64,000 nucleotides of DNA, from positions 62,001 to 126,000 of the forward strand of contig CBDCZF010000029.1 in the NCBI GenBank assembly GCA_965224225.1, given 5' to 3'. The position numbers and the translations under genes were made by a program. The notes under the pieces are model-generated. The model saw only the letters and a program-made list of their open reading frames with translations. It did not search any database and was not told where the DNA came from. Origin of the DNA: CAJQQK01 sp965224225 (GTDB taxonomy: Bacteria; Pseudomonadota; Alphaproteobacteria; Rhizobiales; Hyphomicrobiaceae). Of the stretch, positions 28,283 through 36,374 are shown piece after piece. Position 1 is the first letter of the stretch; each line of letters begins with the position of its first letter.

Positions 28283-29287
28283 TCATGCTTGGCCGTGCGG
28301 CGAAACCGTCCATGTTGCACCAGAATCCATATGCTTGCGAAGCTCGTCGGCTCCGAGTGTTGCGCCGGCCGACGGAGCGGGCGCATCACCGGCCGGAGCG
28401 CAATAAATTACACCGAGTGCGACCGGGAATTCATCCGGGTCGAGCCGGGCAAGTGCGACGGCCTGGACGAAGTTGGCCTCATCGAACCGTGTCGCCCTTT
28501 GTTGGGCCTCGTCCGGCGTGCCGCTGAAGATCTCGAATGTCGTGGTCTCGGCATTCCAGACGAGCGCGCGCTCGCGTTGAGCGCCGAACAGCAATGGCTC
28601 GCCATGCCGAACGACGATCGACTTTTCATCGCGCCGCGCCTTTTCGCCGAGACCACCCCAGACACCGTCGTTGTAGACGATGCAGTTCTGGAAGATCTCG
28701 ACCAGGGCGGCACCCTTATGCGCGTGCGCGCGTTTCAGCGTCTCTGTCAGGATATCGAGGCGGGTGTCGGCCGAACGGGCAACGAACCGGGCACCGCTCG
28801 CCAGCGCCAGCAGGGCGGCATCGGCGGCGCTCTCGGTGCTGCCGCGCGGTGTCGAGGGCGTGCGCGTGCCGGGCAGCGAGGCCGGCGAGGCCTGGCCCTT
28901 GGTCAGGCCGTAGATCGCATTGTTGAAGAGCAGGATATTGAGGTCGATGTCACGACGCAGCGTATGGAGAAGATGGTTGGTGCCGATCGAAAGCATATCG
29001 CCATCTCCGCCGACCACCCAGACGTCGACGTCCGGGTTGGCCAGCTTGAGGCCTGTTGCAACGGCCGGCGCGCGACCGTGGATGGTGTGGAAACCGTAGG
29101 TGTCGATGTAATAGGGAAAGCGCGCTGCGCAGCCTATGCCTGAGACGAACACGACCTCGTGCATCGGGCGGCCAATATCGGCCAGTGCGGCGCGAACCGC
29201 CTTCAGTATCGCGTAATCACCACAGCCGGGGCACCAGCGCACTTCCTGGTCGGTGGTGAAATCCTTGGGCGTCAGTTGTGCAGTCAT
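28283..29287 (-). CDS. korB: 2-oxoacid:ferredoxin oxidoreductase, beta subunit
   Basis: The thiamine-diphosphate-binding subunit, 334 residues. The iron-sulfur-type pair is W-C-P-G-C-G-D-Y (Cys19 and Cys22). The TPP motif runs G-G-D-G-D-M-L-S-I-G-T-N and ends with N-N-A-I-Y-G-L-T-K-G-Q. With the alpha-gamma partner just upstream it would oxidise a 2-oxoacid such as 2-oxoglutarate to the acyl-CoA and reduce ferredoxin. The gene lies between the LIV transporter and the nicotinate genes. The reduced ferredoxin it makes is the electron donor expected by 6-hydroxynicotinate reductase. No ferredoxin gene is seen nearby. Confidence 0.9.
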   Translation of the reverse strand: MTAQLTPKDFTTDQEVRWCPGCGDYAILKAVRAALADIGRPMHEVVFVSGIGCAARFPYYIDTYGFHTIHGRAPAVATGLKLANPDVDVWVVGGDGDMLSIGTNHLLHTLRRDIDLNILLFNNAIYGLTKGQASPASLPGTRTPSTPRGSTESAADAALLALASGARFVARSADTRLDILTETLKRAHAHKGAALVEIFQNCIVYNDGVWGGLGEKARRDEKSIVVRHGEPLLFGAQRERALVWNAETTTFEIFSGTPDEAQQRATRFDEANFVQAVALARLDPDEFPVALGVIYCAPAGDAPAPSAGATLGADELRKHMDSGATWTVSPHGQA

Positions 29288-29304
29288 CAGTCAATCCGGG
29301 GCAT

Positions 29305-31179
29305 TTAATGATCGAGCAGTTCATGAACGGCGCGCTTGACCTTTGCGACGGTGAAGGGACGGCCGGTGACCTGGTTGAGACCATGCGCCGGCAGCAGGAA
29401 TTCCGAACGGATCAGGCGGCGCAACTGGCCCTTGTTCATCTCAACGACGAGAACGTGCCTGAAGCCTTTGAGCAGGTCTTCGAGACCATCGGGCAGTGGC
29501 GAGAGGTTGCGCAGGTGCACATGGGAGACCGCGTGGCCTTCCTTGCGCAGTTCGTTGACGGCAGCCGCAACCGGACCGTGGGTCGAGCCCCAGGCGACGA
29601 GGGCGACGTCACCGGTTGCCTCGCCCAGTTCGATCGAGGCGCGCGGCACGAGACGAGACGCGCGAGAGACCTTTTCCGCGCGCAAGTCCGTCATGCGCTG
29701 GTGATTGTCGGGATCATATGAAATATGCCCCGACCCGTCCGAGCGCTCGATACCACCGATGCGGTGTTCCAAGCCGGCCATGCCAGGCGAGGCCCAGGGG
29801 CGGGACAGGGTTTCGGGGTCACGCAGAAACGGCTGGAACGGGCCATCACCGACAGACGGCGGCGATCGCTCAATACGCGGCAGCTGATCAAGATCAGGCA
29901 GTTGCCAGGGCTCCGAAGCATTGGCGATGTAACCATCCATCAGTAAGATGACCGGTACCATCAGTGCCGTGGCAAGGCGCACTGCTTCGAGGGCGGCGTC
30001 GAAGCATTCGGCGGGATTGGCGGGCGCCAGCACGATCGCCGAAGCCTCGCCGTGGCGTCCATAGAGCGCCAGTTCGAGGTCGGCCTGTTCGGTCTTGGTC
30101 GGCATGCCTGTCGAGGGCCCGGCACGCTGCACGTCGATCACGACCAACGGCAGTTCGGCACCGACCGCCAGGCCGATCGCCTCGCCTTTGAGCGCGATGC
30201 CGGGACCCGAAGATGCCGTTACCCCGATGGCGCCCCCATAGGAGGCTCCGATCGCGGCACAGACGGCTGCGATTTCGTCTTCCGCCTGGAACGTGCGGAT
30301 GCTCGAGGTGTTGAACCTCGCCAGGCCGTGCAGGATGGCGGATGCCGGCGTGATCGGATAGGAGCAGAAACAGAGCGGGCGGCCCGTTGCGATCGTCGCG
30401 GCGGCAAGGCCATAGACTAGCGTTTCGGTGCCGGTTGCCGAGCGATAGCGTCCGGCCGGAAACTCTGCATTGTAGGCTTCGGGCAATTCGTGGTGATCGA
30501 GTTCGATCGTCTCGCCGTAGGCATGGCCGGCATCGAAGGCGCTGACATTGGCCTCTGCGATGGTCTCGCTGGCAGCGAACTTCTCGCGAATCCATTGCTG
30601 GGTTGCTGTGCGGTCCTGACCGAACATCCAATAGGCGAGACCCAATGCCCAGAAGTTCTTGCTGCGATCAGCCTCCTTCTTGGAGACACCGCAGCTTGAA
30701 GCAACTTCGCGCGCCAGACGCGTGATCGGCACATCGATCACGCGATACCGGCCAAGCTCGCCGGTCTCACGCGGATCCTCTGCGTAGGCGGCCTTCCTCA
30801 GGTTGCGCTCGGTGAAAACTTCGCCGTCGAGAACGACCAGGCCACCATCACGAACACGCTCGAGATTGGTCTTGAGGGCTGCCGGATTGAACGCGAACAG
30901 CACATCGATCCGATCACCTGTCGTGAAGATGCGCGGGCCGCCGAACTGGATCTGGAATGCGGATACGCCAAACAGCGTACCGACCGGTGCGCGGATCTCG
31001 GCCGGGAAATCGGCGAATGTGAGTATGTCGTGCTCGCTCGCAGCAACAGACTTCGCGAACTCACCACCGAGCAACTGGATCCCGTCGCCGGAGTCGCCTG
31101 CAAAGCGGACGACGACGCGGCCACGGCGCAATTCTTCAGGCGATGGTGAACCCGCAGGGGTCACATCAACACCATCCAT
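29305..31179 (-). CDS. korA: 2-oxoacid:ferredoxin oxidoreductase, fused gamma-alpha subunit
   Basis: A 624-residue fusion. The N-terminal gamma domain (about 20-215) begins V-V-R-F-A-G-D-S-G-D-G-I-Q. The alpha pyrimidine-binding domain follows from about 245, with S-Y-P-I-T-P-A-S-A-I-L, F-Q-A-E-D-E-I-A-A, T-A-S-S-G-P-G-I-A-L-K-G-E and V-Q-R-A-G-P-S-T-G-M-P-T-K-T-E-Q. The C-terminal helical domain ends at L-L-D-H. The layout and length match the two-subunit oxygen-tolerant 2-oxoglutarate type. korB starts 17 bases downstream. A copy of the MarR palindrome lies 33 bases before the start codon, suggesting shared control with the enamidase. Confidence 0.92.
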   Translation of the reverse strand: MDGVDVTPAGSPSPEELRRGRVVVRFAGDSGDGIQLLGGEFAKSVAASEHDILTFADFPAEIRAPVGTLFGVSAFQIQFGGPRIFTTGDRIDVLFAFNPAALKTNLERVRDGGLVVLDGEVFTERNLRKAAYAEDPRETGELGRYRVIDVPITRLAREVASSCGVSKKEADRSKNFWALGLAYWMFGQDRTATQQWIREKFAASETIAEANVSAFDAGHAYGETIELDHHELPEAYNAEFPAGRYRSATGTETLVYGLAAATIATGRPLCFCSYPITPASAILHGLARFNTSSIRTFQAEDEIAAVCAAIGASYGGAIGVTASSGPGIALKGEAIGLAVGAELPLVVIDVQRAGPSTGMPTKTEQADLELALYGRHGEASAIVLAPANPAECFDAALEAVRLATALMVPVILLMDGYIANASEPWQLPDLDQLPRIERSPPSVGDGPFQPFLRDPETLSRPWASPGMAGLEHRIGGIERSDGSGHISYDPDNHQRMTDLRAEKVSRASRLVPRASIELGEATGDVALVAWGSTHGPVAAAVNELRKEGHAVSHVHLRNLSPLPDGLEDLLKGFRHVLVVEMNKGQLRRLIRSEFLLPAHGLNQVTGRPFTVAKVKRAVHELLDH

Positions 31180-31211
31180 AGACGTACTCCGCTCGATGAC
31201 AGCCGCCGAAT

Positions 31212-31231
31212 ATCATTAGTGTACCAACGAA
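31212..31231. promoter_or_regulatory. second candidate MarR operator, upstream of korA
   Basis: ATCATTAGTGTACCAACGAA matches the marR/enamidase palindrome at 17 of 20 positions, and its centre GTGTACCAA is identical. It lies in the 94-base gap between livF and korA, where a promoter for the korA-to-DUF1185 operon would be expected. Confidence 0.6.
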
Positions 31232-31273
31232 ATTGATACTGTCAATCGGCATGGCGCGCCGGTTTGCCGGACC

Positions 31274-31975
31274 CTAAACGGCCAGATACGTATCGCGGAT
31301 GTCCGGGTTGCGATCCAGCTCTTCGAACGTGCCGTCGAACTGCTTGATGCCGCTTTCGATGATCACCGCGCGGTCAGCGACGAGACGGGCGAAGTGGACG
31401 TTCTGTTCGGAGATCAGCACCGTCAGGCCCTGCGCCTTCAAGCGTCGAATCGTGGCCGCCATTTGCTCGACGATGACCGGTGCGATGCCCTCCGAAGGTT
31501 CGTCCAGAAGCAGCAATGTCGGATTGCCCATCAGCGTGCGCGCAATCGTCAGCATCTGCTGCTCGCCGCCAGACAACGCCTTGCCCCGGTTGTCGCGGCG
31601 CTCAGCGAGATTGGGGAACAGTTCGAACAAGTCGTCCGTGGTCCAGGCAGGGCTGCCGGCGCGCGGCGGCTGGCGGCCAACTTCGAGGTTCTCGAGTACG
31701 GTCAGATCAGTGAAGATGCGCCGCTCCTCCGGCACGTAGCCGATGCCAAGACGAGCGATGGCGTGGGGCGCGAGGCGGGTGATGTCACGGCCGTCCAAGC
31801 GGATCGTGCCCGAACGCGGATGCACGAGCTGCATGATCGATTTGATGGTTGTCGTCTTGCCCGCACCGTTGCGCCCGAGCAGCGCCACTGCATCGCCGCG
31901 TGCAATGTCGAAGCTCAAATCACGCAGGATGTGCGCCTTGCCGTAGAAACTGTTGACGTGTTCGAGGCTAAGCAT
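31274..31975 (-). CDS. livF: branched-chain-type ABC transporter ATPase
   Basis: A 233-residue LivF-family ATPase. Walker A is G-R-N-G-A-G-K-T-T-T, the signature is L-S-G-G-E-Q-Q-M-L, and Walker B is L-L-L-L-D-E-P-S-E-G. The ATG at 31975 matches the usual short N terminus (M-L-S-L-E-H-V-N-S-F-Y-G) and overlaps the end of livG by a few bases; a TTG at 31999 is less likely. Part of a four-gene LIV-family uptake operon directly upstream of the nicotinate genes. Confidence 0.93.
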   Translation of the reverse strand: MLSLEHVNSFYGKAHILRDLSFDIARGDAVALLGRNGAGKTTTIKSIMQLVHPRSGTIRLDGRDITRLAPHAIARLGIGYVPEERRIFTDLTVLENLEVGRQPPRAGSPAWTTDDLFELFPNLAERRDNRGKALSGGEQQMLTIARTLMGNPTLLLLDEPSEGIAPVIVEQMAATIRRLKAQGLTVLISEQNVHFARLVADRAVIIESGIKQFDGTFEELDRNPDIRDTYLAV

Positions 31976-32750
31976 GGCCGGCCCTGTCGTCGCTGCCAAA
32001 CATGGTGCCGCCGCCGAGATAAACCTCCTGGACTTTTGCGTCGGCGCGCACCTCGTCGACGGAGCCGTCAGCGATCAGTTCGCCGCGGTTCAGCACAAGC
32101 ACGCGATGGGCATGCGCGAAGACGACATCCATGTCGTGCTCGGTGAACAGCACCGAGATGCCGCGATCGCGGACGACATCGGCTGTAAGTTGCATCAGCG
32201 CGATACGCGCCTTGGGCGCCATGCCAGCTGTCGGCTCGTCCATGAGCAGAAGCTTGGGATCGTTGGCCAGCGCGATGGCAAGCTCGAGGCGCTTAACATC
32301 ACCATAGGCTAGCACCGCAGCCGGCCTGTCGCGCTGTTCAGCCATGCCGACCAGTCGCAGCAAGTCCAATGCGGCATCGACATGCCGGTCACGGGCCCTT
32401 GCAACGAAGCCGAAGACACCGTCGCGATCAGAAATGAGTGCCATCTGCACATTTTCGATAACGGTCATCGAGGGATAGGTGGCCGTGATCTGAAAGGTGC
32501 GCCCGACGCCGCGCCGCCAGATCTGACGCGGTGCGAGGCCTAGTATGCTCTCGCCGGCAAGCTCGATCGCACCGGCATCCGGGCGCAATTGGCCCATCAG
32601 CATGTTGAAGCAGGTCGACTTGCCGGCACCGTTCGGGCCGATCAGTGCCAGCAGTTCACCTTCGCCAACCTCGAACGAGAGATCGCTGACGGCCAGAATG
32701 CCGCCAAACGCCTTCGTCAGCCCCGAAACGCGGAGTACGGCAGCACTCAT
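31968..32750 (-). CDS. livG: branched-chain-type ABC transporter ATPase
   Basis: A 260-residue LivG-family ATPase with Walker A G-P-N-G-A-G-K-S-T and Walker B L-L-L-M-D-E-P-T-A-G. The signature region is A-Y-G-D-V-K-R-L-E-L-A, the form usual in LivG proteins. Its ATG overlaps the stop codon of the permease gene as ATGA, so it is translationally coupled. The LIV family also carries aromatic acids and amides, so a nicotinate-like solute is possible. Confidence 0.93.
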   Translation of the reverse strand: MSAAVLRVSGLTKAFGGILAVSDLSFEVGEGELLALIGPNGAGKSTCFNMLMGQLRPDAGAIELAGESILGLAPRQIWRRGVGRTFQITATYPSMTVIENVQMALISDRDGVFGFVARARDRHVDAALDLLRLVGMAEQRDRPAAVLAYGDVKRLELAIALANDPKLLLMDEPTAGMAPKARIALMQLTADVVRDRGISVLFTEHDMDVVFAHAHRVLVLNRGELIADGSVDEVRADAKVQEVYLGGGTMFGSDDRAGHA

Positions 32751-34612
32751 GCGCCATCCTCCCCCGAGGTCTTTACGACGCCGAAGCGTTCGCCGAGCCG
32801 CCGCAGCAGGCCGGCAATGCCGTCCGGCGCAATGATGACCACGGCGATGATCAGCAGGCCGAGCGCCAGTCGCCAGTATTCGAAGCGAGAAAGATAGTCA
32901 TGCGCGATGGTCAGCGCGCTGGCGCCGACCAGCGGGCCCGAGAGCGTCTTGACGCCGCCGAAGAACACCATGATCAGGGCATCGAACGACTTTTCGATCT
33001 CAAGCTCGGTCGGAAAGACGCTGCCCTTCGAGAACACGAACAGCGCGCCGGCGAGACCGGCCATCGCACCCGCGAAGACGATGGCCATCAATTGCACCCG
33101 GCGCGTATGGATGCCCGTTGCCTCGGCCCGCAATCGCGAGTCTCGGGCAGCACGCAGCGCATAGCCGAAGGGCGCGTGGGCCAGATGGCGCAGGATAGCG
33201 ATGCCGCCGCCAGCGAGCACCAGCACCAGGTAATAGTAGACGATCGACTCCGAGGCCCAACCGGCCGGCCAGATGCTGACGATGCCATCGTCACCACCGG
33301 TCACGTCCGTCCATTGAAAGGCGACCGACCAGAGCAATTGGGCGAAGGCAAGGGTGAGCATCGCGAAATAGACACCCGTCAGGCGCAGGCAGAACCAGCC
33401 GATCACGGCGGCCAGGCAGCCGGCCGCGAGCGGCGCCAGCATCAGCGCCAGCTCCATCGGGCTTTGCGTGTAGTGCACCAGCAGCGCCGCTGCATAAGCG
33501 CCACCGCCGTAGAAGGCAGCATGCCCGAACGAGACGAGGCCACCGAGCGAGAGCATGAAATGCAGGCTGGCGGCAAACAGGCAGACGACCATCACGTCGA
33601 TCATCAAAACGAGGCCGAACTTGCCGGAGACCAGCGGGAACAGCGCCAACCCCGCAAGCAAGGCGGCCGCAATCCATCGGCCGGCGCCTTCGAGCAGGCG
33701 GATCGGCTGTTCGGGTTCGCCGACCTGGCCATGCTCGCCCGGCGCCTCCTCACGCCCGAGCAAGCCGTAGGGCCGAACTGTGAGCACCACGGCCATCACA
33801 ACGAACATCAGGACCAATGTACTTTGCGGCAGGAACCTGACGCCCAACACATTCAGCACGGAAATCAGCACGGCTGCGATGAAGGCGCCGGGGATCGAGC
33901 CCATGCCACCGATCACGACGACCACGAAGACGGCTGCGAGAATATTGAAATCCATCAGCAGGTCGGCGCCACCCTTGGGCAGTTGCAACGCGCCGCCGAG
34001 GCCGGCCAGCATCGAGCCCAGGAAGAATACGCCGGTGAACAACCAGGCCTGATTGACGCCGAGGGCGCCGACCATTTCACGGTCCTGGGTCGCGGCCCGG
34101 ACCAGGATACCGACGCGCGTGCGGTTAACCAGATACCAAAGTGCAGCAAGCACGACCGGCGTCGTTGCAATCAGCGCCAGATCATACAACGGGATCGGTT
34201 GGCCGAGGATCTGGATGACGCCGGTCAGCCCCGGTGCACGCGGCCCGAGCAGATCTTCCGGCCCCCAGGTCATCAGGGCGAGGTCCTGGATAACCAGGAC
34301 GACGCCGAAAGTTGCAACCAGCTGGAAGAGTTCCGGTGCCTGATAGACCCGGCGCAGGATGACCAGTTCGATGATGACGCCGATGATGCCGACCGCGACG
34401 CCGGCCAGCAGCGTCGCCAGCCAAAAGCCGAGAGGCCCGGTCAGCCACTGCAAAAGCGAATAGCCGATGTAGGCGCCCAGCATATAGAACGAACCGTGCG
34501 CGAAATTGACGATCCGCGTGACACCGAAAATCAGCGACAGGCCCGAGGCAACGAGAAACAGCGCCGCTGCGTTGGCGAGGCCCGCGATCAGCTGTGCAAC
34601 GAGTAATCCCAT
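32747..34612 (-). CDS. fused LivH-LivM permease
   Basis: A 621-residue inner-membrane protein joining both permease subunits. The N-terminal half (about 1-290) is LivH-like (G-L-S-L-I-F-G-V-T-R-I-V-N-F-A-H-G-S-F). The C-terminal half (about 310-600) is LivM-like, with the motifs L-G-G-L-V-S-F-G-H-A-A-F-Y-G and F-G-G-V-K-T-L-S-G-P. Roughly 17 hydrophobic segments are visible. Fusion keeps the two halves in equal amounts. The solute-binding protein gene lies 124 bases upstream. Confidence 0.92.
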   Translation of the reverse strand: MGLLVAQLIAGLANAAALFLVASGLSLIFGVTRIVNFAHGSFYMLGAYIGYSLLQWLTGPLGFWLATLLAGVAVGIIGVIIELVILRRVYQAPELFQLVATFGVVLVIQDLALMTWGPEDLLGPRAPGLTGVIQILGQPIPLYDLALIATTPVVLAALWYLVNRTRVGILVRAATQDREMVGALGVNQAWLFTGVFFLGSMLAGLGGALQLPKGGADLLMDFNILAAVFVVVVIGGMGSIPGAFIAAVLISVLNVLGVRFLPQSTLVLMFVVMAVVLTVRPYGLLGREEAPGEHGQVGEPEQPIRLLEGAGRWIAAALLAGLALFPLVSGKFGLVLMIDVMVVCLFAASLHFMLSLGGLVSFGHAAFYGGGAYAAALLVHYTQSPMELALMLAPLAAGCLAAVIGWFCLRLTGVYFAMLTLAFAQLLWSVAFQWTDVTGGDDGIVSIWPAGWASESIVYYYLVLVLAGGGIAILRHLAHAPFGYALRAARDSRLRAEATGIHTRRVQLMAIVFAGAMAGLAGALFVFSKGSVFPTELEIEKSFDALIMVFFGGVKTLSGPLVGASALTIAHDYLSRFEYWRLALGLLIIAVVIIAPDGIAGLLRRLGERFGVVKTSGEDGA

Positions 34613-34736
34613 CGCTGGCGTCGTCGTCCGATCGGTGATGTCTGGTGAGGTGGCCGGATTGCGGTGTGTGATCGATACACGCCCGGATGCTGACGGCCGG
34701 CCGACGCCAGCACCCGGATTAGTTTTCCGACGGCAG

Positions 34737-35945
34737 CTAGTTGGCAGCCGGCCGCAGTTTCTTCACTTCTTCGTCGGACGGCAGGTAGTTTTCGCCCGCT
34801 TCATAACTCCAGTCGACCATCACGCCTTTGCCGTCGCGCAGGGTGGTGCGCCCGACATAGGCGCCCATGGTCGACTGATGGTCGAGAGCCCGGTAGGTGA
34901 TTTGGCCAACCGGTGTATCTAGGGTCAGGCCCTTGAAGGCGTCGACCAGGCGCTCGGTATCGGTCGAGCCCGCCTTTTCGATCGCGGCTGCAATCGAGAG
35001 CACGGTGTTGTAGCCGACCAGAGAACCGGCACGCGGGTAGTCCTTGAAGCGGTCCTGATAGGCCTTCGTGAAGGCAACATGCTTGGCGTCCTTGATGTCG
35101 TACCAGGGATAGCCTGTGACGATCCAGTTCTCGGGCGCCTCGTCCTTGAGGCCGTCGATGTATTCGGGCTCGCCGGTCAGCAGGCCGAGTACCGTCTTGC
35201 CCTTGAAGAGGCCGCGCGAAGTGCCTTCACGCACGAACTTGGCGAGGTCGGGACCGAACGTGACGTTATAGATCGCGTCGACGTTGGCTGCCTGGATGGC
35301 CTGGACTTCGGCCGCCGCATCGATCTTGAACAGGGCCGGCCACTGCGCAGTGACAAACTCGACATCGGGATTGAGCTTCTTCAGAACCTTCTGGAATGAT
35401 GCGACGGCATCCTTGCCGTACGCATAGTTGGGCGCGATCGTCGCCCAGCGCTTGGCGCCGGTTGCGGCTGCACGTTTCGCGAGCATGGCCGCCTGCATGT
35501 AGGTCGAGGGCCGCAGGCGGAAGGTATAGCGGTTGCCCTTGGCCCAGACCAGGGCGTCGGCCAACGGCTCAGCGGCGAGATAAAGCTTCTTCTTCTGGCC
35601 GGCATACGAAGAAAGCGCGAGGCCGACGTGCGAGAACAGGTTGCCGAAGATCATCGCGACACCGTCCCGGTTGAACATCTCGTCGGCGATCTTGACGGCA
35701 ACACCTGGCTTGCCCTCGTCATCGCGCGAGACGACTTCGAGCTTCTTGCCAAGTACACCGCCCTTGGCGTTGATCTGATCGACCGCGAGGTCGACACCGT
35801 TCTTGTAGGGCAACGTGAATGCCGGCAGGCGCTTGTAGCTATTGAGATCACCAATCTTGATGGTCTCGGCCGCCTTGGCACCTGCCACTGAAACACCGGC
35901 CGCCATGGCCATCGCAAGGCAAATTCTGCCTGCCGTCCCGGTCAT
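34737..35945 (-). CDS. ABC transporter substrate-binding protein (LIV/aromatic-acid type)
   Basis: A 402-residue periplasmic binding protein. It has a signal peptide (I-C-L-A-M-A-M-A-A-G-V-S-V-A-G-A-K-A) followed by the type I periplasmic-binding fold (I-K-I-G-D-L-N-S-Y...N-G-V-D-L-A-V-D-Q-I-N-A-K-G-G-V). The interdomain segment G-Y-N-T-V-L-S-I-A-A-A-I-E-K-A-G is typical. It feeds the LivHM-LivG-LivF transporter. The ligand cannot be read from sequence; position next to the pyridine-degradation genes makes nicotinate or 6-hydroxynicotinate the first candidates. Confidence 0.88.
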   Translation of the reverse strand: MTGTAGRICLAMAMAAGVSVAGAKAAETIKIGDLNSYKRLPAFTLPYKNGVDLAVDQINAKGGVLGKKLEVVSRDDEGKPGVAVKIADEMFNRDGVAMIFGNLFSHVGLALSSYAGQKKKLYLAAEPLADALVWAKGNRYTFRLRPSTYMQAAMLAKRAAATGAKRWATIAPNYAYGKDAVASFQKVLKKLNPDVEFVTAQWPALFKIDAAAEVQAIQAANVDAIYNVTFGPDLAKFVREGTSRGLFKGKTVLGLLTGEPEYIDGLKDEAPENWIVTGYPWYDIKDAKHVAFTKAYQDRFKDYPRAGSLVGYNTVLSIAAAIEKAGSTDTERLVDAFKGLTLDTPVGQITYRALDHQSTMGAYVGRTTLRDGKGVMVDWSYEAGENYLPSDEEVKKLRPAAN

Positions 35946-36049
35946 ACTTCATCCTCCACACATTCGACGATCGGTTCGCACCAATATCCCACGGAATCGG
36001 GGCAGAACGATGCGATCGAACCGACACGATTACCGACAGTACCGGATAT

Positions 36050-36315
36050 TAGAGCGCCGGGCGATAAATGTGCAACGCTTCACCGAGACGGATTTGACCG
36101 CTGGCCAGGAGCGTGTTGTGCCGTGATACGGGTATCACAAGCGGCGCGCGACGCCGCCAGCGGTCATATGCGTCCGGCCCTTCGGGTGACCTCTGGCGGC
36201 CCATCGGCTGCGTTGCGTCGCTTGCCCGATGCACCGCATCGCGCTGCGCGCCGCGCCTGCCCGAATGAACCGCCAGAGGTCATGAAGTGATGCACATTTA
36301 TCGCCCGGCGCTCTA
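36050..36315. repeat. nested palindromic element (25-bp perfect outer arms)
   Basis: Outer arms 36050-36074 and 36291-36315 are perfect reverse complements (TAGAGCGCCGGGCGATAAAT...). Inside are three smaller inverted repeats: GACCGCTGGC (36096-36105) with 36156-36165, GTGATAC/GTATCAC (36123-36138), and GACCTCTGGCGG (36188-36199) with 36270-36281. Near the middle is CGATGCACCGCATCGC (36227-36242), which recurs in the 46.4-kb palindrome. It has no coding capacity and lies between the substrate-binding protein and the helicase gene. Confidence 0.85.
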
Positions 36316-36374
36316 GCATCCAGTGGCGTCTGGAATGTCAACCTTATGGATCGCCGACCGGTCAATGGGTCCTA

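Noticed and set aside
32900..34606. 568-codon open frame on the plus strand
   Set aside because: Antisense to the LivHM fusion. Its composition (very rich in Asp, Gln, His and Arg) is the usual shadow of a membrane protein gene.
36050..36315. CRISPR array or integron attachment site
   Set aside because: The repeats are nested inverted pairs, not direct repeats with unique spacers, and no cas or integrase gene is near.
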